A DNA stretch of 64,000 nucleotides, from NCBI GenBank assembly GCA_014706295.1, contig JACSVZ010000004.1:11194465-11258464 (forward strand), given 5' to 3'. Shown piece after piece: positions 24,901 through 37,455 of this stretch. Position 1 is the stretch's first letter. The number at the start of each line of letters is the position of its first letter. Both the position numbers and the translations under genes were made by a program. Below the pieces are notes generated by a model. That model was not told the DNA's origin. It did no database searches and saw only the letters and a list, made by a program, of their open reading frames with translations. Source of the DNA: Lycocorax pyrrhopterus obiensis (lineage: Eukaryota > Chordata > Aves > Passeriformes > Paradisaeidae).

Positions 24901-27900
24901 TTTTTCCTACTGTAACTTGAAGTTATATATTATGAGGGAGCAGCTGAAAAGGCAAACTTTTAAGTTTAAATTAAAAATTTAAAAGATGCCTTTTTAATTT
25001 TTTTCCAACTACTATAATGCACTCATTCTGGTTCACAAAAGAAAAATGAAAATCTATGTTTCTTATAAGATTAGGGAATATTCTCAGATCCCTTTATTAA
25101 AAACCAGAGTAAGTGGTGATCACTGACCTATTTGCTGACTAGATAACTGTACATAGTTTTAACAGACCTTTTGGCAGTCCCTTTATGTATGTACACTTGG
25201 AAATACTCCTGTTGTGTTGTAATGACCATGCACTCAGCACTTATTTGTAGGTTTAATCAGCACATTTATTCCACAACACAATTTGGAGCACCTGGAAATA
25301 AATCCCGTATTTATTTGCACGAATATTGCAGCCAATTTCTCCTCTGAGCCCACTCTCACCTCTGTCATCTTATTTCCCATCTCTTTCTATCTCCCTTCAT
25401 CAAGACATTCAGTATGATGATTTCGCTCACTAATCACCCTTAGAAGTTGTTTAACTCTTTGAATGGATAGGATTTCTGTCAGAGCACTAGAAGATGAACA
25501 GTTATTGCTGTTATTTCTCTGTTTTCTCTCTTCCCTATTTGGGCTGAAATATTTTGTCATCTTGTACCATTTGGAGCATGGTTTGAGCTTGACCTGCAAT
25601 GTTTCTCCACATGAAAAACATATTAGAGTGGTTGGGTAGCATCCTCACCTTAACCGTGAGGTTAGGGCTGTCTTGGGGGCAGGTTGGGGGAGGTTTCCAT
25701 CATTTGCAGTACATGTGATTTCCTTTGTCAATCTTCTGGTCAGTGCTTGTTTACTCTAAATTTGAAGTCTGCCTAATTTCAAATTTGAAGTCTGCCAAGT
25801 TCTCTTCTAGCTAAGACCAGTTTCGCTCAACAGTCTTTGTAGCATGTATAGCTGTAACCTGTAACTCTGTAGGCAACATTTTGTCCATTCTTCACTTATC
25901 CATTTTACTTTAACAGGAGTGATAATTTTATGGCATAATCTTGGAGAGAACTAAATATTTCAAAACCTGGGGAAAAGAGCTCTCATGTTTTATACCTTCA
26001 GTCTCAGGCGTTTATGGGATTTTACATGCATTGGTAGAGTCGTAAATAATGTCAAAATAATGGCTCTGTTATCAAAGTCAAAAATGTCAAAATGACATTT
26101 TGGCTATAGAGAAACAAAAGACATCTTGAGAAAGATCTTTTTGGAAAAATCTGATATTTTTATTACTGATTCATGGCAATTTTATTGCTTAACCAAACTC
26201 CTTTAATTCTTCCAGTGGAGAGAGATGAGACATTTTCAGGGAAAAAAAAAAAAAGGATAAAAGTCTTCCCTAGAATCTTTAAATAGGTAATTTCACTTTT
26301 TTTGGAAAGAGATGAATATTTTGGAGTGTTGTGACTTCTGAAGCTCTAGTATAAAGGCTCCAACTTCTTTTATTCAGTTGCTCAAAGAGGAGAGGAATAA
26401 ATATCCTGAACCAGATATAGTGGGTTTGGTGTTTGGTAAGAACCCATCCTGAATAGATCAGATGCCATTTTTTGGGCTGTTACAGCATATTCAGACACTA
26501 AATATGAAATATATCTTTAAAATCTTATTCAGACAGATATTGATGTTTGGCAAAGAAAAAAAGTTCACCATTGGACCTTTTGAAGACATGCCGGAAAGGC
26601 TGTGGAACCAGAAAGTTGCAAATGGGTATTTAAAGCTCTAAGCTATGCAGAGATGTGGATTGTTGGGAAGCAGTAGATGGGACTTGTGGGAGGTGCACTG
26701 AGAGATTATGAGTGGAAATCCTAAAAGGTGCCTCGCTGTGAAGCCTCGCTTTGCATGCCTTTATTTTCTTGAGAACTTTGCGAAACTCCAGTGAACTTTT
26801 CAGCTGAAGTATCAACCAGTTGAGGAGATTTTGTGACCAGATTATGTTTGCCAGCCTGCTGTGCTGTGTTTGTTGTGGTCCAAGGGCTGTTTGGTCTATA
26901 TCAAGCACTCTGCCCTCATGAAGGCATTATAGCTGTGGCAGAAGAGGATGTCCAAGTAATTTCTGTGCCTCAGGGAAGTAGTCAGGTGAGGCTTGCCTGC
27001 ATCTTATCTGCTCCACTTACACATTGCAGACTGCAGAAGAGGAGTGGGGGTTTGGCCCCACTGTCTGTGGGCTTATGTTTGCGATATGGGGCCTTTGGCA
27101 GTTGTGAAGTGGGAGGTATCCAGGCTCTTACATCAGCAAAGAGGCTTCACTGATGGTGCAGGATGGAGCAGCGAATGGGATGCAGGCCTCCTGCAGGGCT
27201 TTCCTAAGGGCGCTTCTCTGAGGATGCTGTGCAGCACTGTGCATTGGCAGTCAGGGTGGTTATTACACTGTCAGTAGTCTGCTCTAGATATTGATTTCAG
27301 TCTCTTGAGGGGAAAAAAGTCTTTTTTTTTTCCTGCCACAGAAGGAATCTGTTTCTTTTCATTATTCTCTGTATATCAGGTTCTAGCGTGAATGTACATA
27401 AAGAATAGGTAGCGCAAGATTAATTTGAAGTTTTAATTATTTTTCATCCCTTGCAAGGAAAAATAATGGAGTTTTTTTCTGTGTGCTTTTCTAATAAAAA
27501 AGTAGAAAACCGAAGGAATTTTTCAGCTTAAATGTTTTGCTTGCTGTCACAGTTACTTTGTGTTACCAGACATGATGGTAAGGGTAAAACACAAAAAGCC
27601 GAAAGGAAAGAAAACAGGAAAACAACAATAGGGAATACTGTAAGAATGATAGCGTTTAAGGTTTATTATCTCTATTTGATTGCTTTCTTCATTTCATTTA
27701 CAGTAAGCAGAATAGAAACAGTATTATAAATCGGCAATTTTTATTGCATTTTAAAATATCATCTCTATGTTCCTGCTGAAAGTGTTGACAATGCAGCCTT
27801 TGTTTAGTTTAATTAACTCATGTTACAGCACTGAATTGAATCACATGCAGTATTAAATCAAGTAAAAGAAGCTTTAGACTGCTTTTCCATACACAGAAAA

Positions 27901-29196
27901 TAAAGAGAAGAAATTAAATTGTCTGAGGAGCTGGAGGAGAAACTGGATATTTTTAATGGAATATATTGAAGTGCCATTTTCACTTGGATTTTCCGTGGTG
28001 GGAATGCCAAAAAATATAAAATCATGAAATCCCAGTGAAAAGCAGATGCTGTGATGTCATTCTGAGTCCTCATATGTTTATAATAGTATTACATGATGTT
28101 ACATGTTTTTTACTTGTAAGCTACAACTCTCGAAGAGCTTTAAGATACTGATAATGCCCTTTTCACATATGAAAATTGTGGAGATAATAGAATCCATATT
28201 CTAAATGGTGGTGTCCAAGTCTACCAGACTTTGGTTTTAGCTCACCTCTCCAGAGAGACAGCAGTGACTTATGCAAATAAAACATGTATCTCTTTTAAAG
28301 TATCTCAAATAGCACCCAAGGAATGAGGGAAAGGGATATGGGAGAGAGTGACATCTTAGAAACATTTTCCTGTAACATGTTGAAAAAGTAGGGCTCACTG
28401 GCCAAGGACCACTCTTACAGATGGCATCATAGCCGACAGTATTTCTGGAAATAAGCTTTAGCACCTCCGGAGATATGGCACCACTTTAACATATACAGCT
28501 ACAGAGGCATCTGTTTGAACAGTCAGCTTAGCTCTTGTGTGCCACAGTAAGAAATTCAGTCTTAAATTAGAATAAGTCCAGCAGACCAGAGGAGTGCAGG
28601 CAGTTTCACCAGGTAACAATTTGAGCCCTCACAGACAAATTTACATTTGTTACATTTTTGTGCCATCTTCTACAAAAGGAGTCTTCATTTTATTAAGCAC
28701 TGATAAATTTTAGATTCTTACCTCTTTTAATAAAGTTTGTTTATGATGGAATACACACAGATCCAACTGAGCTGGCTCTGGAACTAGAAATTCTGTGCTC
28801 CCACTTGCTTAGGTTTTGGATGGATATACTGCATTGCCAGGGTTATGGCACTATGTTACAGCTATTTCAAAAACTCAAATGGCCACACACTTAGGGCAGC
28901 AGGGAGACAAACTGCATTTCACCAAGGATTTTCATAAAATAGAGTGGAGTCCAGTCATAACTGTGTGGAAACCACTGCCATTGGGAGTGGAGAAGGGATG
29001 ATTTGGAGAACTGTCTTTTTTTTTTTTTTTCAAGTATAGAACAGGAAGGAATTAAAAGAAAACATCGTATGTCCTAGGATTGAAAGATTATCTGTCTTGT
29101 TCTTTGGGGAGTGCAAGAACATTTTTGCTTCTGACTTGGTTTGAGACAAGTTTAGGGGGAAACACTCTGGAAGGAACGTCTCCTCCCCAGAAGACA

Positions 29197-29771
29197 GGTT
29201 TCGGCACTCCCTCCCCCACTGATACAAAAGGAGTTTCTTGGATGAAAGTGAAAAAAACTATTTATTTAACAGACAAGTGCTCACATGGCACAGGGTGAAA
29301 AATTTAATAACTGTTAAAATATTAAACCTCCTCGATGCGGAGACAGCTGGTGGATTTAGAGTTCCCTCTGTAGCTCTCTCAGCCCCTTCCGAGGTCCGAG
29401 GCCAGGATGTGGTGGCCCCACAGCCTCCCTGCCGGTCCATGGGGTCCGATGATCTGGTTCTTGTATCACAGCTAGGCAGAACAGTTCCAGGAGAAGATGA
29501 AGTAATTACTGGAGGATTTCGGTGTCCCAGTATAGGAAAATTTCTTGCCTCAGCTAACAAGTTAGCTAAAACCAGGAAGCTGCTCCCTCAGCTCTGCAGC
29601 GGTGAGAATGCGGGGGAGTGCGTGTGAGTCCTTGAACACAAACCATGCTGAGGAATTCGCCCGGCTTCCCAGCCCCTTTCCTCAGACCCAGCTCAAAGCC
29701 GCAGGACCCATTTCTGGGCATGAAGCAGACAATAGGGGAATGCAGTATTGTCATAAAATCACGCCAAGACA
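29197..29771 (-). mobile_element. Endogenous retrovirus LTR, diverged solo copy
   Basis: The segment is alignable by eye to the LTR at 36898-37455: GTTTCGG...CTCCCTCCCCCAC at the left, a shared AACTATTTATTT block, a shared AAACCTCnTnGnTGnGGAGA block, and a shared right end CATAAAATCACGCCAAGACA. In minus-strand sense it begins TGTCTTGGCGTGATTTTATG and carries AATAAA about 70 bases before its end, as expected of an LTR polyadenylation signal. The copy looks old and its left edge is uncertain by some bases. No gag or pol frame flanks it. The open frames inside it, up to 129 codons, are not genes. Confidence 0.7.
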
Positions 29772-30093
29772 GCTTCACTGTTTATTTCTGTAGTTTTGCC
29801 TAGTGCTATGGTGAGGAGTAAATCTTGTTCTCATATGAGAAGGGTGGCATTTACTCACTCTGTGTACTGTCACATGGATCAAGACACACTTTTTGATTCA
29901 GCTTTGTTCCATTTTCTCTTCTGTGCATTCCCACTTCCGGCTCTGCTAGTGAGGTACACCATGGCTTCATAGGTGTCCTTTCTCCTTGTGCTTGGAGAGG
30001 GAGCCCAGAGCTGTACAAGAAGGGACTGCTACACAGTGAGAGGAAATGTGTATACAGCCTTGTAAAGTAGAGCTTGCTTTGCTAGGGCATGAC

Positions 30094-30176
30094 CCAACTG
30101 AGATTAAACCTTTCCCACTGGTGTACACCCCAACTGACATTAAACCTTTCCCACTGAGATTAAACCTTTCTCACTG
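30094..30176 (+). repeat. Short minisatellite, three copies of an 18-base core
   Basis: The core ATTAAACCTTTCCCACTG occurs at 30103-30120 and 30139-30156, and with one mismatch at 30159-30176. The first two units also share an upstream CCAACTGA element, so unit spacing is 36 then 20 bases. This indicates a local duplication followed by a partial one. Confidence 0.95.
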
Positions 30177-33100
30177 CTCCAAAGCAGGAAAAATCCCACC
30201 CAATCTCACTCAGATCTTTGAAGCATAATGCTTTCCTCTGGATTTTGTCTTCTTTTTTTCTGCACTTTACTCATAACTTTTTGGCAGCAGGTTTTCTGTC
30301 CCCTCACCTTTTCCTAATGTGGTTGACAGATGAGTGTTCTTTTGAGGAGATCTTGCCATCTAGAACACTTTTTCTCTGCTTGCTTGGCTTTTATCACATT
30401 TTGCCTCCAGATCAGCATGCAAGGTCACCACCAGGATACCCGCCTGTAGTATCAACACTACAGCCCAAACCGACCCTGTCTGTAGCCACTCTGAATGATC
30501 TACCAGGGAGAAAGCTCTTCCCTCCTACACCTCTGGGACTGCATCTGAATCAGGCAGTAGTGTCATCTCAACATATTGGTGCAGAAATGCAGCTCTTCGG
30601 GACGTTCTGTTATTTCCCAAATAACTCAGCATCTCCTTTTTGGGGTCTTGCATGCTCTCTGAGGGGCCTTTCCTGGAGCACTCCTGTGTGCTGTGCATGT
30701 GCTCATAGCCGCAATTAAACCAGTGCTTTGAATGATGAACTGTGAGTTGCAGCTGCAGTCTATGGGCAACTGCAAAAACACTTGGTTTTGTTTGAGAGAT
30801 CCAAGAGAAACATGAAGAGTATGAAATGGTGGGGGTTTTTTACTTACCTGTACACATGCTTCGATGCTTATAATGTACTTACTTGATTAACGCTGTACTT
30901 TGCTGAAACAGTTGCTAATGATTTTCCTCCCAGGTTCAGACTTGTGACTTCTATCCTGAGTTCTAAAATCCATTGCTTTCTACAGCCAGCAAATTTAAAC
31001 CAAAAAGATGACCTTCATTACTGTTTCTCTGTTGCAGGGTCTTTACACTGAAATTTTGGGGTATATAAGCCCTTTGACTCATTATTCTGCTTTGTGGATG
31101 TAGATGTGCCTTTATTGTTTGTTTGTTTGTTCTGCAGTCACTGTGACAGTAATCATAGCTACCACAGAGGCCAAAACCACCTTTATTCCATTTACATCAT
31201 CCTAAAATCTCTCAATACTTTCATTAATTGACAGCCCTTGAAAGACAGCATGTCTACACATTCAGCATTTCCTCTGTGGAGGAAATAAGCCATCACTTGC
31301 AGGCTATACTATTCTTACGTGGACAGAAAAATTGGTTAAACTCTGTTCTGGATTTTGAGCAGAAAAAGTTAATAGCCTCTTCTCCATAGCCCCCTGGTTA
31401 CAGCTAACAATGGTGTATAGTCAGGGGGTCAAGATGGCAAATTCACTGTATCAGGGCCTAGAAAACATTGAGATTCCCGATTTGTGGCCAAATGCTATCA
31501 CAGTTACAAAGTGTTTCATCAGTTAAAGTACATCTGCTGGATGTGTTTTATGGTCTGTCAGCCTGAAATGTAGCACAAAGGTGTCAAATGAGAACAAATG
31601 GAGATACCTCAGGTGCTTCAAAATAAGATGTCAATGTGCTGAAAAATCAGTGCCTAACTCCAGCTGCTTAAGTCAAGGAAATTACTTTGCCTGATTCTTC
31701 CTGCTATCCCAGCTAGAAGGAAGATTAGCAGGAAGCTCACAGACTGAGCAGGAATGTAGTCAGCACAGCTGGGTCTGAGCATCACCCCCTCTCTGGGGTG
31801 CTAGTACCTTAGCATGGTGCCTCCATCTACCCAGCTGGTCTGGAGAGGTCAGAAAACTGAGTAGGACTTGCTGTTATGAGTCTTCAGCAGCTTCATTGCA
31901 TTTTGTTTTGCTCTTTTCTGGGCGTTGAAAGGTCAGGTGACACATTCTCATTAGTGCTGTCCCAGCGATGAAAGGGGCTTCCTGCATGACTGTTTTGCAG
32001 GAATCTAAAAGACACAAGGATCAGGGATGGAACGCTTCCAGCATTAATTCAGATTTATTTCCAGCATGCTCTGATCAACAGGGTATGAAGCTACTTGTAA
32101 GCACTGGCATGGTCCCTCTCCCTCACTTGGATTCAGATGCTTATTGCTCCATGTTTTGCATGGCTGCTGCCATCACATCTCCGTTAAGCCCTTGGCACTT
32201 CTTCTTGTCATCTCACCTCACAAATGCATGGCATTTTGCTGTGATCCTTACCAGCACACCCAGTCCTTCCTTTAGATATCAGGAGCTCCTGTCTGATGGT
32301 CACATTGATCTACAAAGCTGGGTCGCCAAAAGAGACCAGAGCTGTGCTCTCATTTTTTGGGACCTCCTCCTTGGGATACCAAATGTTTTATAATTACCCT
32401 CACATGAGTGTAGCTAACAGCTTCCACACTCATCTTGGTCTGGTAAAACTGGCATCCTCTGTGATTTTGGTTTATCTCTCTGTCTTCCAAAGCAGTAACT
32501 GTCCAGTCTGTGGTAGGTACAGCTATTGTTTTTTTTAAACTGTAGTCAATGGTTTTAATACCTGTATCATCATAAATCTGCTTGCACATAGAAACCTGAG
32601 TCTTTAATTGCAGATGACCAAGGTTAACTGGGAGGTTACTGACGTGTCTCGGTAACCACACAGTGGTATTGCAGGCTCCTGCAGCTGGAACACAGCTGGT
32701 TTTCAGATGAATGTCCAAACATTTGGATGCTCTTGTAGCTTGGTTTTGAATCTTCTGGCACTGAAATACAGGCAAATTTTCTTTAAAAGAAAAGCAAGTT
32801 AAAGGGAAAAGTCTTTAAACAGTGTTTCTAATATTGCCTGCTTCCTGCATGACAAAGGGGAATAGATTTCCTGGACACAGTCCCACTTGCAGTTCCAGCT
32901 GGCTCTTGAAGTGTGTGAGCATGAAAAGCAGATGATAAGAAATACATATATATCTTGTACCAATCTAAAGTAACCCAAGTTATCTTAGAAATTGATGCAT
33001 ACAGAGATCACAGAATCTGCTCATGAAACTGTTCCCTCTGGCATTAAACACAGCCAGTGTTTAATGGTACTAAATTAAAGGTATGATGTTTAAGACACAG

Positions 33101-36000
33101 GAAATCTTTCCAAAGGGAAAAGAACTTTCAAGGGGAGCCTGGGGGAGAGATATTCATGTCAAGATTTGGCTGTAAAATACGGTTAATGCCATTTGTTCCT
33201 ATCACAACTGCTATGGGATATTTAACCACCAGAGGTAGCCATGACCTGGGGGTTATATCTGATCCAGGAAGAAGCAGTGCCATTCAATGTATTAGATTGC
33301 CAGAACCATTTCCTTCTTGTAATGAGGTCTGCCATTCAAGGATGGATATAGCTTGCTCTTGCCCAGCTTGTGAATCCAACTGGATCAGAGCGCACAGCTG
33401 AAAAAATTAGAGAAGAATCTTAACGTAGGAGGGAAGGAAATCAGTCTCACATATTCACATCCCAAAAGTGAGAATGAGCACAGCAATGCTTTTTGGCAAA
33501 GGTTTGGTCACAGCTTTGGGCGCCGAAGCCAGCTTGCTCCTTGCTAACCTGCACCTGTAATCTGCTGGATACATATCCATCTCCTCCAAGAGGAGAAGGC
33601 AGGATGGCACTGGCACTTTCACAGCTCAGAGCTGACAAGGCCATTTAAAGCAAAGATAGTTCAGATTTTGCTCCAGTGTGTAAAGTTTGCCCTTTGAATG
33701 TTGTGATTTTTCTCTAGCTAGTCTTAGAGATAAGAAAACACAGCTGAGTCTTATCCAGGCCTGAAGAGGCTGGAGCACATCAGCTGCTTGCCATATTGCT
33801 GGAACACCTGGGGCATTTGCTTTGAAATCTAAATGCAGGCTGTTCACCTGTATTGCCAAGTACAACAGAAGCTTCCTTCTGGCTGGCACGGTGGTATTAA
33901 TTTAAGGAGAACACCATCTGTGGGGCCTTGGAGAGCGGCAGTCAGAAGAGACAGGTAGAGAGGTCACCAGGAATAGTCTTGTTCTCATCTGGGAGCCTCA
34001 CCATCCACTTCTATTACCCATCGTTTCTAATTAGCAGATGTATCTTGGGGAAAGCCACTCCCATTTGCTTTCCTGAAGATGCTATTCTTACTAAGAGATG
34101 TTGTTTTTGCTGAGCTTTCTAAGCTCATTTTGTGAGCTTTCACAGGCATTTGGGGCAGTAATGGTCTTGGTAACCCAGTAATTAAGGAGTTCTGTACCTT
34201 CCTGCTGCACACTGCCCCTTTGTCCTTCCCCCCCTTCTTCTCAATGCCGCTACCAGATAGTTGGAGATTTTTCACCCTTTCAAAAGCTTTGTATTTTCCC
34301 ATCTCATCAAGCGTGTCTCAGGCCTGCTTAATTAGCTTAATGCTTTTCAGGCCCCTTTATCTGACCCCCAGAAGATCAGTTAAGGACTTGAACATTTTCA
34401 ATAAAGTGCTTGGAAAGCAAATCCTTAGAAGCAAGTCATAAGTGCAGGAGAATGTTATTTAGTGTTATTTAGTTGTTTGTTCTTTCTTCTCTCTCTTCTG
34501 TCTGTCTGTCCTCTCATTCATCCATCCTCCTGCCCAGCCTCTTCTTGTCTCTCAGAACATTCAGGGATGCCTCTTGTTTTTTGGCAGTGGTTGACAGCAA
34601 CTGATGTCTGGTACTGTTCAGAGAGCTCTTACCCTTGGGCCAGTTCCTGACTACTGTTGTTTTTAACCTGTTTTAATCTGTGTGGATCCCCTGAGTAAAA
34701 AATGGCAAATATAATTAGCTAACTAGTACTAGGAGACGATTGAGTTAAGGTGTTTTGATTTAGGGTTTGGGATCCTTTTTTTGTTTGCTTAATTCCCACA
34801 CTTGTTTGAAACTAGCTTGTAAGCTTTATTTACAAGATCAGAGCAGTTGAAATGAAAGGTTAATTAACAGAAAAATATATTTGCATCTTGCTTTGTATTT
34901 GACACTGAACACCATTTGTTTCTGCATTGACACATACACTCTTTTATTATTTATCTGTAAGCTTTAACTGTACAGTTGCAAATGAGATTTTAAAAAAACC
35001 CCAAAGCACAACTTTTCCCCTTCTTCCCTCCCTCCGAATAAAACATGAGAGGTAGCAGCTTAACCATGTGAAGCACAGATTTTGTGTGGGATTCCAAATA
35101 CCTCAGAGATAACTGTGGACATTTGCCACATAATTGAATTCAGTGGCTGGTGTTTTGCGTTTACAGGTAAATGAGAGCATCCAGCCATCAGGTGTTTGCA
35201 TCACTAGAATTAAATGCTTACTAATTTAGCTGCTTGGGAGATAAATATTTTGGTATCATTAAAAGGGCTAGCTGTATATACATGGAAATGTCCATGGATG
35301 ATTGGGAAAAATGTGGGAGAGGGTTTCCTTGCCATTACAGAGGATGTGACCTCAATTACTGCAGTTTTCTCCCTGACACTTTCCTTCATGTTGTACATAA
35401 AGTTGTTGCTGGGTGCTCGCTGCCCAGAGGACAGTGCCTTGTCTAAGGCTAGATTAAAACGCTCTTCATATACTATTCTGATTCTTGGCATTTTTTTTGA
35501 GCCACTGAGGGAAATAAAATGCAAAGAGTGTGTCTAAATGAAAGTACAGTGTAGGTTTGTGTCATGGGGGAGTGTTATCTCTGTAATGGTGCTCCCCCCA
35601 TTTGCATAACTCAGGGTGTGGCTGAAGGGGAGCTCCCCGGTGTATTAACATCCGTTTGCAGACCATGTGGCAATCTTTGAAGTGCTAATTGGCTTTCTTT
35701 TAGGAGAGTTGTTCGTTTTTCTTTTCTATTTGTTTTCTACTGAAAGGAATGTTAGTATTTTTATGATGGCTTGTGCTTAGCGGAGCTCCTCTGTGTAAAG
35801 ATAACAAATGAGTTATGCAACCTGACATTCTCCCTGGGACTGCTCAGAACAAAGCAAGCCAGTGGCATTTCAAAGCCTGTTTTTAAAGTATCTGGTTATA
35901 CACTCTGTTTATCAGAATCACTAAGAAATGTCATTTCTCTGGTATTTTGTACCTTCTCTTAATTGACTGGGAGGTGGAAAAATCTTTGGGCAAGGACTTA

Positions 36001-36065
36001 TGGCAGGGGTGTTGGAACTAGATGATCTTTAAGATCCCTTCCCAAACCATTCTATGATTCTATGA
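36001..36065 (+). mobile_element. CR1: CR1-type LINE extreme 3' end
   Basis: Only the last part of the element is clear: GTTGGAACTAGATGATCTTT, AAGATCCCTTCCCAAACCAT and two TTCTATGA units. Weak similarity may extend left to about 35972. It is in the orientation of the gene. Confidence 0.9.
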
Positions 36066-36897
36066 CCCCAGGACCCAAAGGACACATATGCAGAAAGTTT
36101 GAAGCTGCTCCGTGCTTTCGGTGTCCCTGTGCTGTCCAAGAGCTTCAAGTAGTTAGGTCTGCTGCAGGCTTTGGGAAAGAAGAGGTGAGCTCTAAACCTT
36201 TGAGAGCAGCTACTGCAAATACAATTTCTGGGCACATTTAGGAATTGACATCTCAATTTTCTTCTTCCTGCCCTGCTGCTGGGAGTTGCTGAGGAGGCAT
36301 TGCCCAGAGCTGCAGGGGCTCCCCAGTTGCTCACTGAGCACCCCTGCTGCTGATAAAATGGAATAAATCAGAATTTGGAGGGTATGTCCAGAGGGAAGCT
36401 GGAGGAAGGGCAAGGGGCTAGTCCAGCCTTGGCTGTGCTCGGCCAGTGTGGCTGAGGATACTAGAGGGACTGTCACCCAGCATCCCCAAAGCCTTCGTGA
36501 TGAGGTTTGTGCGAGTACTGTGTTTCTGCAAAATACTTTGTCTTTGGTCCAATACTCTATATAACCAGGAATTTTGTTTTGGCAAGAAGGCAGCTCTTTT
36601 TCCCCACATTCCACAGGTTTCTAGTTTCTGGAGACTTCACAGTTTTGTTGCTGTAAACCATCACCCACTTAGACTGATTGGCCCACTAGCAGCTCTTGGT
36701 AAAATTTTTGAAATAAAGCCATCTTTTTGAGGCCTGATATTCAAATCACTGCTGTGCTCCCCTTGGGAGGGATGGCCTTTTGTCGTAAGTGTTGCTCCAT
36801 CAGTGGAAACCTAGCTGCACATGGCCACGACGGCAGTGATCCAAGGATTGGACTGTAAGGATGAATGCTAAAAATTAACGTCCTCTGATACAAGGCA

Positions 36898-37455
36898 TGT
36901 TTCAGTCGCCCCTCCCCCACCAGGTTTGGGAAAAATTCCTCGGAGGAAAGTGAAAGAAAAAAAACTATTTATTTGACAGACACAATGCACAATGGGGAAA
37001 GAATAATGCTAAATAATAAAACCTCTTGCTGTGGAGAGAACCTGGTAAATTTCAGAGTCCTTTCTGTGGATGTGGCTTTCTCGTCTTCTAAGCTAGGTCA
37101 GCTTGGGGCCCTCTGGGCCAAGGTGTAGGTTCTCCTGGTGTGTTCTGGTATTGTTGAACAGTCCAGAAGAGAAGAAGAAACCAAAGTCCCAGGAAAACAA
37201 AGGAGTTTAACTCTCTGTCTCTCTCTTCCGAGAAAAGGAGCCAAAAGCCAGGAAAAGTAGGAAGGTGCTCGCCACCACTCTGCAGCAGCAGCAGAAGCTA
37301 TCTCTGTGTCCTTGGAGCACAAACTGCTTTGAAAAGTTCGTCTGGCTTTTTTTCTTTCTCTTGCACCCAGTTTTAAAGACACAGAAAGGCACAGGAATCA
37401 TGTCTGGGCATAGAGCGGCGATACGGGATACACATCATAAAGTCACCCCAAGACA
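36898..37455 (-). mobile_element. Endogenous retrovirus LTR, solo copy
   Basis: The segment starts TGTTTCAGTCGCCCCTCCCC and ends CACCCCAAGACA on the plus strand; its minus strand therefore runs TGTCTTGGGGTG to TGAAACA, with TG...CA termini. In minus-strand sense AATAAA lies about 70 bases before the 3' end. It is similar to the copy at 29197-29771 and has the same orientation. No clear target-site duplication was seen (AGGCA on the left, GAAGG on the right). The bases next to its inner edge do not look like a TGG-starting primer-binding site. A solo LTR is therefore more likely than a provirus end. Confidence 0.75.

Noticed and set aside
30218..30718. A 166-codon open frame
   Set aside because: No domain or motif was recognised, there is no sign of a promoter or splice pattern, and composition resembles random translation of T/C-rich DNA.
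32350..32775. Overlapping 141-codon frames on both strands near 32 kb
   Set aside because: Their overlap on opposite strands, lack of recognisable motifs and absence of splice or poly(A) context make chance the best explanation.
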